Shown one piece after another: positions 1-9,175 of a stretch of 64,000 bases of DNA. The DNA is from Clostridium pasteurianum (GTDB taxonomy: Bacteria > Bacillota > Clostridia > Clostridiales > Clostridiaceae): NCBI RefSeq assembly GCF_001705235.1, contig NZ_MCGV01000001.1, forward strand, positions 1,240,001 through 1,304,000. Reading direction: 5' to 3'. The notes below the pieces were generated by a model that made no database searches, was not told where the DNA came from, and saw nothing but the letters and a program-made list of their open reading frames with translations. The stretch's first letter is position 1, and the number at the start of each line of letters is the position of its first letter. The translations under genes were made by a program, and so were the position numbers.

Positions 1-587
1 AAGCAATAGACGGAGGATTTTCTTCTATAATGTTCGATGGTTCACATTATGGAATAGAAGAAAACATTGAAAAAACAAAAGAAGTAATCAAAACTGCCAA
101 TGCAAAAGGAATTTCTGTTGAAGCAGAAGTTGGTGCAATAGGTGGAGAAGAAGATGGAGTTGTAGGTGAAGGTGAAGTTGCTGATCCTGCTGAATGCAAG
201 AAAATTGCTGATTTAGGAGTTGACATACTTGCTGCTGGAATAGGAAATATCCATGGTGTATATCCAGCAAACTGGAAGGGCTTACACTTTGACGTTTTAA
301 AGAAAATAGAAGACACTGTAGGTAACATGCCATTAGTTTTACACGGTGGTACTGGAATTCCTGATGATATGATTAAAAAAGCTATATCACTTGGAGTTGC
401 AAAAATCAACGTTAATACTGAATGTCAATTAGTATTTGCAGAAGCTACTCGTAAATACATTGAAGCTGGAAAAGATAAACAAGGAAAAGGCTTTGACCCA
501 CGTAAATTATTAGCCCCTGGTTTTGAAGCAATAAAAGCTAAAGTTAAAGAAAAAATGATATTATTTGGTTCAGTAAACAGAGCTTAA
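1..587 (+). CDS. fba: Class II fructose-bisphosphate aldolase, 3' part
   Basis: This is the C-terminal part of a class II (zinc-dependent) fructose-1,6-bisphosphate aldolase, which cleaves FBP to DHAP and glyceraldehyde-3-phosphate in glycolysis and runs the reverse reaction in gluconeogenesis. The frame is open to the window edge: the codons before the first in-window ATG (position 30) read AIDGGFSSI and lead into MFDGSHYG, the family's metal/substrate segment, so the gene starts upstream. Other family landmarks follow: EVGAIGGEED, the zinc-ligand region GIGNIHGVY, LHGGTGIPDD, and the C-terminal KINVNTE phosphate-binding motif. The ending FGSVNRA is typical of the family. A strong terminator follows directly, so it is the last gene of its transcript. 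Identification is secure; only the missing 5' part is unseen. Confidence 0.95.
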   Translation, partial: AIDGGFSSIMFDGSHYGIEENIEKTKEVIKTANAKGISVEAEVGAIGGEEDGVVGEGEVADPAECKKIADLGVDILAAGIGNIHGVYPANWKGLHFDVLKKIEDTVGNMPLVLHGGTGIPDDMIKKAISLGVAKINVNTECQLVFAEATRKYIEAGKDKQGKGFDPRKLLAPGFEAIKAKVKEKMILFGSVNRA

Positions 588-600
588 TAATAAATATATA

Positions 601-644
601 AAAAAATGCACTCACAATTTTTATAATTGTGAGTGCATTTTTTT
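601..644 (+). terminator. Rho-independent terminator after fba
   Basis: A perfect 13-bp stem (TGCACTCACAATT at 607-619, its complement at 625-637) has a 5-nt TTTAT loop. A-run/T-run flanks extend it and it ends in seven T. It lies 14 nt after the aldolase stop codon. Confidence 0.93.
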
Positions 645-960
645 ATATAATCTTAATATTCACCTCTAATTATAGATTCTTATATTTAAAATAATGAAAT
701 TTACTTTTCAATAAGTAATAAGTATAATTTACTAATCTTTTTTTGCTTTTTCAAACTGTTATGAAGAAATAAGCTATAATATTCCATAAATATAACAATA
801 TACTACTTAATTCTTATTCATTGCCAAAAATTAATGCATATAGTTTTATACCATCTATACATTATATATACAAATGATCCAGTATAAAGTATAATTTAGT
901 AGAATAATGATTGTAAATTTTTTTAATTACTTTATATTAATTAAGGGGGGTAACATAAAC
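645..960. other. AT-rich intergenic region upstream of the GH5 gene
   Basis: There is no credible ORF here. TATAAT-like hexamers occur at 775-780 and 890-895, but neither has a convincing -35 partner, so I do not call a promoter. The ribosome binding site AAGGGGGG (about 942-949) sits 11 nt before the ATG at 961 and decides the GH5 start over the in-frame ATG at 907. Confidence 0.6.
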
Positions 961-2085
961 ATGTTAAAAAGATTTTTTTCAAAAATAAGCATTTTATGTT
1001 CTACTTTGTTTTTAGGAACATCTATGCTTTCCGGAATTCCTGTACATGCATCTACTGCTTATACAGGAATGCGAAATATAACGTCCATGCAGGTTGTCAA
1101 AGACATGAAGGTTGGATGGAATTTAGGGAATACTCTTGATGCATCTCCTGATGAAACAGGCTGGGGTGCTCCAAAAACAACAAAAGCTATGATTGATGAA
1201 ATAAAAAAAGCTGGATTTAACACTGTAAGAATTCCAATAACTTGGAAAGATCATATTGGTGCTGCTCCTAATTATACTATTGATAAAGCTTGGCTTGATA
1301 GAGTTCAAGAAGTGGTAAACTATGTTCTTGATAATAATATGTATGCTATTATCAACGTACATCATGATGATCCTTGGGTTGTACCAAATTCTCAACACGA
1401 AGGTGACACAGTACATGAACTCTCATTAGTTTGGAATCAGATTGCAAACCGTTTTAAAAATTACAGTGATTATTTAATTTTTGAAACTCTTAACGAACCT
1501 AGAGAAGTTGGTTCAGCTACTGAATGGTCAGGCGGAACTGATGAATCTCGTCAAGCAGTTAATCAATATAACCTAACTGCTGTAAACGCAATAAGATCTA
1601 CTGGGGGAAATAACTCTTCTAGATTTATTATGGTACCAACTTATGCTGCATCAGTAGAACCTGCTGCTATGAATGCATTAACAATTCCAAACAACGACAG
1701 CAGAGTAATCGTATCTCTTCATATGTATGCACCTTATTACTTTGCAATGGATACTTCTGATCTTAGCGTTTCAACTTGGGGCTCAGATGCTGATAAAGCA
1801 GCATTAGACTCACAAATGGATGCTATATATAACAAATTTATTAAAAACGGCACAGCTGTAGTAATAGGTGAATTTGGAAGTATTGACAAAAACAACTTAA
1901 GTTCAAGAGTAGCCCACGCTAAATACTATGTTAGTGCTGCAAGAAAAAGAGGCATAACTCCTATATGGTGGGATAATGGAGCTTATAATCCTGGTCAACC
2001 TGATACTTATGCTATATTTAATAGAACTATGCTTTCTTGGTATTACCCAGACCTCGTAAAAGCTTTAGTTGATTCAGCAAATTAA
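961..2085 (+). CDS. Secreted glycoside hydrolase family 5 endoglucanase
   Basis: The gene encodes a 374-residue GH5 beta-glycanase, probably an endo-1,4-beta-glucanase (cellulase) acting outside the cell. Residues 1-31 form a signal peptide with a basic start, hydrophobic core and a VHA-S cleavage region. The retaining-mechanism residues are visible: acid/base Glu179 in TLNEPRE and nucleophile Glu304 in VIGEFGS. The HMYAPYYF and IWWDNG segments are also typical of this fold. The protein ends after the catalytic barrel with no carbohydrate-binding module and no dockerin, so it appears to be a free enzyme rather than a cellulosomal subunit. I chose ATG 961 because it follows AAGGGGGG; the in-frame ATG at 907 would add 18 residues ahead of a normal signal peptide. 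The gene stands alone between two terminators. Exact substrate (cellulose, lichenan or mannan) cannot be read from sequence. Confidence 0.92.
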   Translation: MLKRFFSKISILCSTLFLGTSMLSGIPVHASTAYTGMRNITSMQVVKDMKVGWNLGNTLDASPDETGWGAPKTTKAMIDEIKKAGFNTVRIPITWKDHIGAAPNYTIDKAWLDRVQEVVNYVLDNNMYAIINVHHDDPWVVPNSQHEGDTVHELSLVWNQIANRFKNYSDYLIFETLNEPREVGSATEWSGGTDESRQAVNQYNLTAVNAIRSTGGNNSSRFIMVPTYAASVEPAAMNALTIPNNDSRVIVSLHMYAPYYFAMDTSDLSVSTWGSDADKAALDSQMDAIYNKFIKNGTAVVIGEFGSIDKNNLSSRVAHAKYYVSAARKRGITPIWWDNGAYNPGQPDTYAIFNRTMLSWYYPDLVKALVDSAN

Positions 2086-2098
2086 AACTTTTTAAATA

Positions 2099-2132
2099 CA
2101 AAAGGAATTTCCCTCATCGGAAATTCCTTTTG
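2099..2132 (+). terminator. Hairpin terminator between convergent genes
   Basis: Perfect 14-bp inverted repeat CAAAAGGAATTTCC (2099-2112) / GGAAATTCCTTTTG (2119-2132) with a 6-nt loop. It lies between the GH5 stop and the convergent ABC permease stop and may serve both strands. The T tract is short. Confidence 0.8.
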
Positions 2133-2180
2133 CATTTACTATTAAAATTTTCTTTCAATACCTTACAAACTTAAGTCTAC

Positions 2181-5100
2181 TTATTCTGCACTTTTTAAAG
2201 ATTCTATCATGTCTATTTTATAAAATCTTCTATACATAGCAATGTTCACAACTATTGAGAAAATCATAGTTAAAAGTACCGAAAATAAGATGTATAATGG
2301 TTTTACCGTTCTTAAAAATAACATCATATCAGTTTCAGCAGAACTTAAAACAAAAACATTCAAAAGCATTCCAAATCCTATACCAATTAAGCTTCCTATT
2401 ATGGTTAAAACAATATTTTCCCTGTATATATACATAGCAAGCTCGTTATCATAAAATCCTAGTACCTTTATAGTTGCAAGTTCTCTATTTCTCTCACTTA
2501 TATTTATGTTAGTTAAATTATATATTACAACGAATGCAAGTACACCAGCTGATGCTATAAGAATTAAAACAGCTGAATTTATACTATTTGTACTCTTATT
2601 TATATCACCATAAGTATTATTCTTAAAACTTACAGCTCCTATATTCTTAATACCGGAGATAATCTTAGAAGTTTTATTTTGGGATTTATCTGACATATTT
2701 TTCAGAAGTCCATAAAAGCCATTAAATTGTACACTTTTTTCCGTTACTTTTTTATAATACTGAGGACTCATATAAATATAATGCTGAACATACTGGTCTG
2801 TTATACCTGATATTCTCACATGTATAACTTTTTTATCTAAAGTTATATCAAATTTATCTCCAACTCTTTTATTCATAAGTTTAGCAACTTTTTTACTTAT
2901 TATAACACCATTGTCTGAAAGTTTAAGTTTGCTATTGCCATTAATAAGATCTATATATTTATTTAAATTTTCCTTTTTCTCTGGTACCACAACATAAATG
3001 TCCTCACTACTATTGTCACTCTTTTTAACCTCAGCATTTTTTGAATAATAAAACAAAATCGATTTTATATTATCATCAGTTTTTACTGTGTTTTCTATTG
3101 AAGTTTTCTCATCACTATCTATGTTTTTATTTATAGTTGTCTGCATATCATATTTGTAAATAACGTTAAATTGTTTTTGAACCGCCCCTATTATGCTGCT
3201 TTTAAGTCCAAATCCAGTTATCATAAGCCCTGTGCAAGCTGCTATACCTATTACTGTCATAAAAAATCTCTGCTTATATCTAAATATATTTCTTGCAGTA
3301 ACTTTTTTAGTAAAGTTAAATCTTTTCCATATAAATGTTATTCTTTCAAGAAAAATTTTTTTGCCTGCTTTAGGTGGTTTAGGTCTCATAAGAGAAGCTG
3401 GAACTTCTTTTAATTCATCAAATGCAGAAACTCCCGATGCTAAGGTTGTAAATACTACTGCTATAACTGACGCTTCCAGCGAAAGTTGAAAATTCAAAAC
3501 TGATATATAAGGAAGCGCATATAATGATCCATATGCATTCATTATAAATGGTGGAAATATCTTAAATCCAAGATATATTCCTATGATACTTCCAGTAATA
3601 CTTGCTGCAAGTGAATAAATTAAATAATGTGCCACTATTGCACCAGAAGAATATCCTAAAGCCTTAAATGTACCTATTTCTGTTCTATTCTCCTGAACCA
3701 TTCTAGTCATAGTTGTAAGGCTTACAAGAGCTGCAACAAGGAAAAATACAAGAGGAAACACCTTTCCTATATTGTCTATTCTATCGGTATCCTGATTGTA
3801 ATTTGCATATCCTATATTTTCATTCCTGCCAAGCACATAAATTTCTGCCTTCTTTATGTCTTTTAATTTATCTCTATTTTGCTGTATCTTTTCTTCTGCA
3901 TCACTAAATTTTTTATTTGTATCATTTTCTTCAGAATTTAATTTTTGAGTATTATCATCTATCTCTTTTTGAGCAACATCAATATTCTGCTTTGCAGCAT
4001 TGAGTTTATTTATTCCATCATTTTTTTTAGCTGATAATTCTTTTTCACCCTCACCTAATTTAACTTTGCCATCATTAATTTGATTTAACGCAGCTTGAAG
4101 CTTAGCCTCTCCATCAAGTATAGCTTTTTCACTGCTGTCTATAGTTTGTTTTTTAGAATTCAAATCATTCTGAGCAGCAGCATATTTTGACTCTATGGCA
4201 TTAGCCTCAGCAGCACTAGAAGCATTTTTTAGAGCAATATTTTCTTCTGCACTTAGCTTTTCCTGCGCTGAATTTATCTCAGTCTTAGCACTTTCTATGG
4301 AATTTTTATTCTTTTGAGCATCCGTTAGCTTAGAATTAACTTGAGTCTCATTATTTTGCAGTTCATTCTTCTGATTTTGTATTTGATTTTCTGCATTTTT
4401 TATTTGAGTATTAAATTCAGCTTCATTACTTTGAAATTGAAGCTTTCCAGCATTTAATTTATTTTGTGCATCATTAAGCTTACTATGAGCGCTAGAAAAG
4501 CTATCTTCAGCATCTTTTTTAGAAGCATTTAATTTATTCTCTGCATCATTTATTTTACCTTGAGCTTCCTTAAGTATATCTTTGTATCTTACATTTCCTC
4601 TTACCTTCATTAACGCCTCAAGTTTGCTTTTAATGCTATCTACATCATCTTTATATTTTTCGTTATCAATAAGACTGGTTTTAGAATATTTATCATTTAA
4701 CTTAACATAAATTGAAGTATACACATCACTTTTAAAATCATCAGGCATTATATATACAAAGCCTCTAACATTTCCATTACCAACAGAACTCATTTGCCTT
4801 TGAGATGATATGTATATAGGAGATTTGGCTGTTCCCACAATTTTAAAACTTGAAGCTTTAAGGCTATCATCAATATTAGCATCACTACCTGTATCAAGTT
4901 TTAAAGATTCACCAAGCTTAAATTTGTTATCTTTAAAAAAACGTTCTTCAAGAATTATTTCATTATTTTTCTTAGGTAACCTTCCTCTAACTAACTGTAT
5001 TTTATTGATTCCATTTCTCTTCGGCAGTGATTCAACATTAACTACTATATCATTTTGATCATTTTTTATAACAGCATCCATTGACTTTACGCCTTCAACC

Positions 5101-5351
5101 ATACTTACATCCTTAAGCTTATTTACTGCCCTTACATCATCATCAGTAATTCCTAAAGTCGAAATCAATTTAAAATCCATAAAATTATTATCACCAAAAT
5201 ATTTATCCGCCGACATTTTCATATCAGGACTGGAAGCTCTAACACCAGCATAAAACGAAACACCAACTGCTATAATAATTACTATAGATAAAAATCTGGA
5301 CTTAGTCTTAACTATACTTTTAAAAAGATTCTTAAAAAAAGTCTTTCCCAT
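2181..5351 (-). CDS. FtsX-family ABC transporter permease with coiled-coil insert
   Basis: The 1,056-residue membrane protein belongs to the large FtsX/MacB-like permeases that work with a LolD-type ATPase. A membrane segment near residues 15-35 is followed by an extracytoplasmic domain. Residues about 260-500 are a long Gln/Asn/Lys/Ala-rich heptad region, a predicted coiled coil. A first FtsX core lies near 525-680 (NRTEIGTFKALGYSSG) and a second at the C-terminus from about 930 (NRELATIKVLGFYDNE). The duplicated FtsX layout with a coiled coil suggests a mechanotransmitting exporter or sensor rather than an importer; the substrate is unknown. Start: ATG at 5351 lies 2 nt after the ATPase stop; an in-frame GTG at 5360 overlaps the ATPase end. 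It is translationally coupled to the ATPase and is the last gene of the tetR-ABC unit. Confidence 0.88.
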   Translation of the reverse strand: MGKTFFKNLFKSIVKTKSRFLSIVIIIAVGVSFYAGVRASSPDMKMSADKYFGDNNFMDFKLISTLGITDDDVRAVNKLKDVSMVEGVKSMDAVIKNDQNDIVVNVESLPKRNGINKIQLVRGRLPKKNNEIILEERFFKDNKFKLGESLKLDTGSDANIDDSLKASSFKIVGTAKSPIYISSQRQMSSVGNGNVRGFVYIMPDDFKSDVYTSIYVKLNDKYSKTSLIDNEKYKDDVDSIKSKLEALMKVRGNVRYKDILKEAQGKINDAENKLNASKKDAEDSFSSAHSKLNDAQNKLNAGKLQFQSNEAEFNTQIKNAENQIQNQKNELQNNETQVNSKLTDAQKNKNSIESAKTEINSAQEKLSAEENIALKNASSAAEANAIESKYAAAQNDLNSKKQTIDSSEKAILDGEAKLQAALNQINDGKVKLGEGEKELSAKKNDGINKLNAAKQNIDVAQKEIDDNTQKLNSEENDTNKKFSDAEEKIQQNRDKLKDIKKAEIYVLGRNENIGYANYNQDTDRIDNIGKVFPLVFFLVAALVSLTTMTRMVQENRTEIGTFKALGYSSGAIVAHYLIYSLAASITGSIIGIYLGFKIFPPFIMNAYGSLYALPYISVLNFQLSLEASVIAVVFTTLASGVSAFDELKEVPASLMRPKPPKAGKKIFLERITFIWKRFNFTKKVTARNIFRYKQRFFMTVIGIAACTGLMITGFGLKSSIIGAVQKQFNVIYKYDMQTTINKNIDSDEKTSIENTVKTDDNIKSILFYYSKNAEVKKSDNSSEDIYVVVPEKKENLNKYIDLINGNSKLKLSDNGVIISKKVAKLMNKRVGDKFDITLDKKVIHVRISGITDQYVQHYIYMSPQYYKKVTEKSVQFNGFYGLLKNMSDKSQNKTSKIISGIKNIGAVSFKNNTYGDINKSTNSINSAVLILIASAGVLAFVVIYNLTNINISERNRELATIKVLGFYDNELAMYIYRENIVLTIIGSLIGIGFGMLLNVFVLSSAETDMMLFLRTVKPLYILFSVLLTMIFSIVVNIAMYRRFYKIDMIESLKSAE

Positions 5352-5353
5352 AA

Positions 5354-6058
5354 TTACCACTCTATACTTTCTATAGGTACTGGAGTTTCATTTTTCTTTA
5401 CACTCTCGGCCCTACCATTTTTAACATGTATTACTTTATCTCCAATTGGTGCTATTGCTGAATTATGTGTTATTACAACAACTGTCATATTATATTTCCT
5501 TGAAGTATCATATAAAAGCTTTAATATTGACTTACCAGTATTATAATCAAGCGCTCCTGTAGGTTCATCACATAAAAGAAGTTTAGGATTTTTAGCCAGT
5601 GCTCTTGCTATGGATACTCTCTGCTGCTCTCCTCCCGAAAGCTGTGATGGAAAATTGTGCATTCTATCTTGAAGTCCTACATTCTTAAGTACTTTTTCAG
5701 GATCTAATGGATTTTTGCATATCTCAACTGCAAGTTCTACATTTTCTATGACACTTAAATTTTGAATTAAATTATAAAATTGAAATACAAAACCTATATC
5801 CTCACGTCTGTACTTTGTAAGCATTTTCTTGTTATAGCTGCTTATTTCATTTCCACCAACTTTAATAGTTCCAGAACTCACCTGATCCATACCGCCTAAA
5901 AGATTCAGTATAGTAGATTTTCCTGCTCCACTTGCACCTAATACCACAACAAACTCACCTGCATCAATAGAAAATGAAACACCATCTACTGCCTTAATTT
6001 CAACTTCACCCATATTATAAATTTTTCTAACATCTTTAAGTTCAATAAAATTCTCCAA
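5354..6058 (-). CDS. ABC transporter ATP-binding protein (LolD/MacB type)
   Basis: This is the ATPase partner of the FtsX-type permease downstream. Walker A (GASGAGKST, about residues 41-49), signature [15 protein letters not shown], Walker [13 protein letters not shown] and switch His ([10 protein letters not shown]) are all present, so it should be active. Start choice is interesting. An ATG at 6082 overlaps the tetR stop as ATGA but has no Shine-Dalgarno. A TTG at 6058 lies 9 nt after a perfect AGGAGG and gives [14 protein letters not shown], the usual N-terminus of this family. I prefer TTG 6058 (234 aa); the longer form would be 242 aa. The 3' end abuts the permease gene. Function is assigned to the family only; the exported or sensed substrate is unknown. 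Confidence 0.9.
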   Translation of the reverse strand: MENFIELKDVRKIYNMGEVEIKAVDGVSFSIDAGEFVVVLGASGAGKSTILNLLGGMDQVSSGTIKVGGNEISSYNKKMLTKYRREDIGFVFQFYNLIQNLSVIENVELAVEICKNPLDPEKVLKNVGLQDRMHNFPSQLSGGEQQRVSIARALAKNPKLLLCDEPTGALDYNTGKSILKLLYDTSRKYNMTVVVITHNSAIAPIGDKVIHVKNGRAESVKKNETPVPIESIEW

Positions 6059-6078
6059 TAACTTTGCCCTCCTCACGC

Positions 6079-6681
6079 TCATAATTTTTCTATATCAAGT
6101 TTGTTTATTAAATCCCCATAAAAAATATCTATTACAGTCAGCATAAGTTTTCTTACTTCCACTTTGCTTTCTTTTTCTCTTAATATTATAGAAATACTCT
6201 CCACTAAATTATAAGAGAGAAGCTTTATAACAAAATCATCTTTAATCCTTTTATTATCTTTTGATAGCATATATGTAAAACTTCTAGTAACAGTTTCTGT
6301 TATAAAATTTCTAAAAATCATTTTACAATTCTCATATTTCGAACCGCTGCTGCTATTTAAAAGAAGTGACAACTCATCTTTGTTTTCTTCGAATATGTCC
6401 ACTACTTTTTCCATAAGCTCATAAAATATATCCTGAGCCTCTTCATTTACTTCAACCTCAGAAAACTTATCTAAATAATTCATAAGCCTGCTATACACTG
6501 GATCTATAATTTTTTCGTACAAATCCTCCTTGCTCTCAAAATACTTATAAAAATTTCCCACAGAAGTCCCAGCATTTTTAACTATATTTCTTATGGAAGC
6601 CTTAGTATAACCACATTTTGAAAATTCATTTAAAGCTTCATCAATTATTTTTTTTCTAACCTCTTCTTTTAAATACTGCAT
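6079..6681 (-). CDS. TetR/AcrR-family transcriptional regulator
   Basis: The 200-residue protein has an N-terminal TetR helix-turn-helix: ALNEFSKCGYTKASIRNIVKN followed by GTSVGNFYKYFESKEDLYEKI, the classic recognition helix and YxYFxSKEEL motif (residues about 15-57). The C-terminal ligand domain is all-helical and not informative. It is the first gene of the tetR-ATPase-permease unit (stop and next ATG overlap), so it most likely represses its own exporter until a ligand binds. The ATG at 6681 follows GGAGG with 7-nt spacing, and a good promoter lies directly upstream (6706-6734). Confidence 0.9.
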   Translation of the reverse strand: MQYLKEEVRKKIIDEALNEFSKCGYTKASIRNIVKNAGTSVGNFYKYFESKEDLYEKIIDPVYSRLMNYLDKFSEVEVNEEAQDIFYELMEKVVDIFEENKDELSLLLNSSSGSKYENCKMIFRNFITETVTRSFTYMLSKDNKRIKDDFVIKLLSYNLVESISIILREKESKVEVRKLMLTVIDIFYGDLINKLDIEKL

Positions 6682-6705
6682 TAGAAAACCTCCGTTCTCT
6701 TTTAA

Positions 6706-6734
6706 AGTCTAATGTAATTTATAGTGTTTGTCAA
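6706..6734 (-). promoter_or_regulatory. Sigma-A-type promoter of tetR-ABC unit
   Basis: On the minus strand TTGACA (6729-6734) is followed after exactly 17 nt by TAGACT (6706-6711), 25 nt before the tetR ATG. It would allow transcription of tetR-ABC independent of the two-component genes upstream. I see no clear palindromic TetR operator. Confidence 0.6.
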
Positions 6735-6759
6735 TAATTAAAAATTTATAATAAATGTC

Positions 6760-7449
6760 TTATATTTCCTTAAACCTATAACCAGTCCCCCATAAAGTTT
6801 CAATAAATTCAGGATCTGATGGATCTTTTTCTATTTTCTTTCTTATTTTCTGTATATGAACAGGAACTGTTGCTGTATCTCCGTAAAATTCGTCTCCCCA
6901 CACTCTGTCAAAAATCTGAGCTTTAGTAAATACAACATTGGGATTTGACGCTAAAAATACTAAAATCTCATACTCCTTTGTTGTTAAAGCTATTTCTTTT
7001 CCACGCACAAAAACTCTATGTGAATCCTTTCTAATTTCAAGACTGCCGCAAGTAATAATTTCCTTAGAAACGTTATTGCCTTGAAGCCTTTCATATCTAT
7101 TAATATGGGATCTAATTCTAGCTGCAAGCTCCGCAGGGCTAAATGGCTTTGTAAGATAATCATCTGCACCAAATTCAAGACTCCTAATTTTATCAATATC
7201 TTCAGTTCTAGCAGAAACTACAATTATAGGGACTTCAAATTTCTTTCTTATCTCCTTAGTAATTTCAAAGCCGCTTTTATGAGGAAGCATAAGGTCGACA
7301 ATAATCACGTCATATAATCCGGTTAATGCCATCTTCAGGCCTTCGTCCCCATCTTGTACTATTTCTGCCGAAAAACCATTTAAATGCAGATAATCACGTT
7401 CTAATTCTGCTATATTTATATCATCTTCAATAATTAATATCCTTTTCAT
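6760..7449 (-). CDS. OmpR/PhoB-family response regulator
   Basis: The 229-residue regulator has a receiver domain with acidic pocket E8-D9-D10, phospho-acceptor Asp52 (VIIVDLMLP), Ser79 and Lys101 (LTKPF), followed by an OmpR-type winged helix (about residues 130-227) containing LTTKEYEILVFLASN and WGTGYRFKE. All residues for phosphorylation are intact. It lies 19 nt downstream of its sensor kinase gene and 78 nt upstream of tetR, so the ABC exporter is the obvious candidate target. Its DNA target cannot be read from the sequence. Confidence 0.94.
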   Translation of the reverse strand: MKRILIIEDDINIAELERDYLHLNGFSAEIVQDGDEGLKMALTGLYDVIIVDLMLPHKSGFEITKEIRKKFEVPIIVVSARTEDIDKIRSLEFGADDYLTKPFSPAELAARIRSHINRYERLQGNNVSKEIITCGSLEIRKDSHRVFVRGKEIALTTKEYEILVFLASNPNVVFTKAQIFDRVWGDEFYGDTATVPVHIQKIRKKIEKDPSDPEFIETLWGTGYRFKEI

Positions 7450-7468
7450 TTAAATTAGCTCCTTTAAA

Positions 7469-8635
7469 TTATTCTAAAACAGGGAACATTATTGTAAAAC
7501 ATGTGCCCTCATTTACAACACTTGAAACCTTTATTTCTCCACCCTGAGCCTCTACTAACTCCTTAGCAATAGCAAGTCCAAGTCCTGTACTCATTAAATC
7601 CTTGGTACGCTCACAATCAATACGATAAAATCTTTCAAAAATATGTTGTAATTTCTCCTTTGGAATACCAGGACCATTATCTTTTACAGTAGTATATATC
7701 ATGTTATTTTCTCTATATAATGCAACTTCTATTAATAAATCTTTATCATCACCATATTTAACTGCATTTCCAATTAGATTTCTAAATATCTGATTTACCC
7801 TTTTGCCATCTATTTTAACATAACTTTTTTTGTCAATACTATCTGTATAATTAAATTTAACGCCTTTATCCTCAAGTGCAAAGCTAAATTCCTGCATCAG
7901 ATCTTCCATAAATGCCTTCATCTCTGCTCTCTCAAAATTGAAATCAAGCTTTTGAATATCAAGTTTAGAAAACAAAAATAAATCATCAATTAGCCTATTA
8001 ATATATGCAGTGTTATTATATATTATCTGATGATACTTTTTTACTGTTTCCTTTGGTGCATTGTCCATTTCCTGTAATGTTTCTATATATCCCTGAATAG
8101 ATGTTATAGGAGTTTTCAAATCATGTGAAATACTTGCAATAAGATTTTTTCTACTTTCTTCATATTCCTTTTTAACCTTCTCTGCTTGTTTTAATTTCTT
8201 TGCCATATCATTAAAAGAATATATAAGCATACCTATTTCATTATGTATTTTAAACTCAATCTCTACATCATAATTTCCTTTTGAAATTTCTTCAACTCCA
8301 TTTTCAAGTTTACTAATGGGTTTAAATACTCTTTTCTCCATTGTCATCAAAAATATTAACTCCACAATCACTACTATACTTATAATAGCAGCAAAAATGA
8401 TACTTATCATTCTTATGCCAAAATATTTAAACACAAAAATTCCTAGAGCTAAGCTTAAAAATATAATAGTTGAATATGAGTATTTCATATGCTTATAATA
8501 TCTATGAACTTCTCCATTTTGCCTGTATAATTCATCCATATGCTTATGAAACTCTAAATGCATTTTCCTATGCCAAATTCGTTTGTCATTTCTTCTTTTG
8601 TGCCATTCTTTTATAACTTCTATTAAATGTTTCAT
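7469..8635 (-). CDS. Sensor histidine kinase with His-rich N-terminus
   Basis: The 388-residue kinase has two adjacent membrane helices (about 56-73 and 76-97) with almost no extracellular loop, a HAMP linker (about 98-152), a dimerisation domain with phospho-acceptor His171 (ISHDLKTPITS) and an ATPase domain with N box (FRNLIGNAVKYG), G1 (DNGPGI) and G2 (GLGLAI). The lack of an extracellular sensor suggests intramembrane or cytoplasmic sensing. Unusually, the first 50 residues are basic and contain eight His (3, 12, 22, 26, 30, 32, 44, 49), several spaced i/i+4 on a likely helix. That could bind metal or sense pH, which is notable beside a Fur-family gene. It sits 13 nt after the Fur-family stop codon and precedes the response regulator. 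Confidence 0.93.
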   Translation of the reverse strand: MKHLIEVIKEWHKRRNDKRIWHRKMHLEFHKHMDELYRQNGEVHRYYKHMKYSYSTIIFLSLALGIFVFKYFGIRMISIIFAAIISIVVIVELIFLMTMEKRVFKPISKLENGVEEISKGNYDVEIEFKIHNEIGMLIYSFNDMAKKLKQAEKVKKEYEESRKNLIASISHDLKTPITSIQGYIETLQEMDNAPKETVKKYHQIIYNNTAYINRLIDDLFLFSKLDIQKLDFNFERAEMKAFMEDLMQEFSFALEDKGVKFNYTDSIDKKSYVKIDGKRVNQIFRNLIGNAVKYGDDKDLLIEVALYRENNMIYTTVKDNGPGIPKEKLQHIFERFYRIDCERTKDLMSTGLGLAIAKELVEAQGGEIKVSSVVNEGTCFTIMFPVLE

Positions 8636-8648
8636 GGATACCGCCCTT

Positions 8649-9119
8649 CTATACCTTCATTATACTCCCAGTATCATCTTCACTTTTACAATTACTACAT
8701 ATACCAGTAAAAACTATATTAACATCATGTATTGATAAATCATATTCCTCTTCTATTACATTTTTAAGCTTTAATTTTTCAAGAGATAACTTTTTACTGT
8801 CTATATCCAATATCTTACCACATTTACTGCACTTAAAATGCATATATAAGTTCTTATTTTTATATGATTTCATTTCATAATAATTTATATTTTTTATATT
8901 AATTTCTTCAATTATCCCTAATTTGCAGAATAATTTTAAGGTTCTATACACTGTAGCAAGACCTATGTCTTCATATTTAATTTTTTCATATATTTCTTGA
9001 GCATTTAAATGAATACTGCTTTTCATCAATTTTTGAAGTATTATTTGTTTCTGAATTGTAAATTTACATCCATTACTAGCTAAAATGTTTCTATAATAGC
9101 TAATCTCTTCTTTAGTCAT
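8649..9119 (-). CDS. Fur-family metal-responsive repressor
   Basis: The 156-residue protein has the Fur-family winged helix (HLNAQEIYEKI, DIGLATVYRTLKLF, about residues 37-65) and a C-terminal dimerisation domain with two CxxC pairs (CSKCG near 97-101, CSNCK near 141-145), the structural zinc site of Fur/PerR/Zur proteins. Which subfamily it is (iron, zinc, manganese or peroxide) cannot be settled by eye. The classic HHHH stretch before the first CxxC is reduced to LYMHF, so the regulatory metal site may differ. The ATG at 9119 follows AAGGAGG. It is the first gene of the minus-strand operon with kinase and regulator, and faces the drrAB-like exporter across a 225-bp region containing a long inverted repeat. 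Confidence 0.9.
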   Translation of the reverse strand: MTKEEISYYRNILASNGCKFTIQKQIILQKLMKSSIHLNAQEIYEKIKYEDIGLATVYRTLKLFCKLGIIEEINIKNINYYEMKSYKNKNLYMHFKCSKCGKILDIDSKKLSLEKLKLKNVIEEEYDLSIHDVNIVFTGICSNCKSEDDTGSIMKV

Positions 9120-9175
9120 ACTAGGCCCCTCCTTAATTACTTATAGTACCTATATAAAAATATAACTCATCGCTA

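Noticed and set aside
645-900. TATAAT-like boxes upstream of the GH5 gene
   Set aside because: They have no matching -35 sequence at correct spacing; expected by chance in DNA this AT-rich.
907-960. Upstream ATG extending the GH5 protein by 18 residues
   Set aside because: There is no ribosome site before 907, and the extension would precede a normal signal peptide; AAGGGGGG before 961 decides the start.
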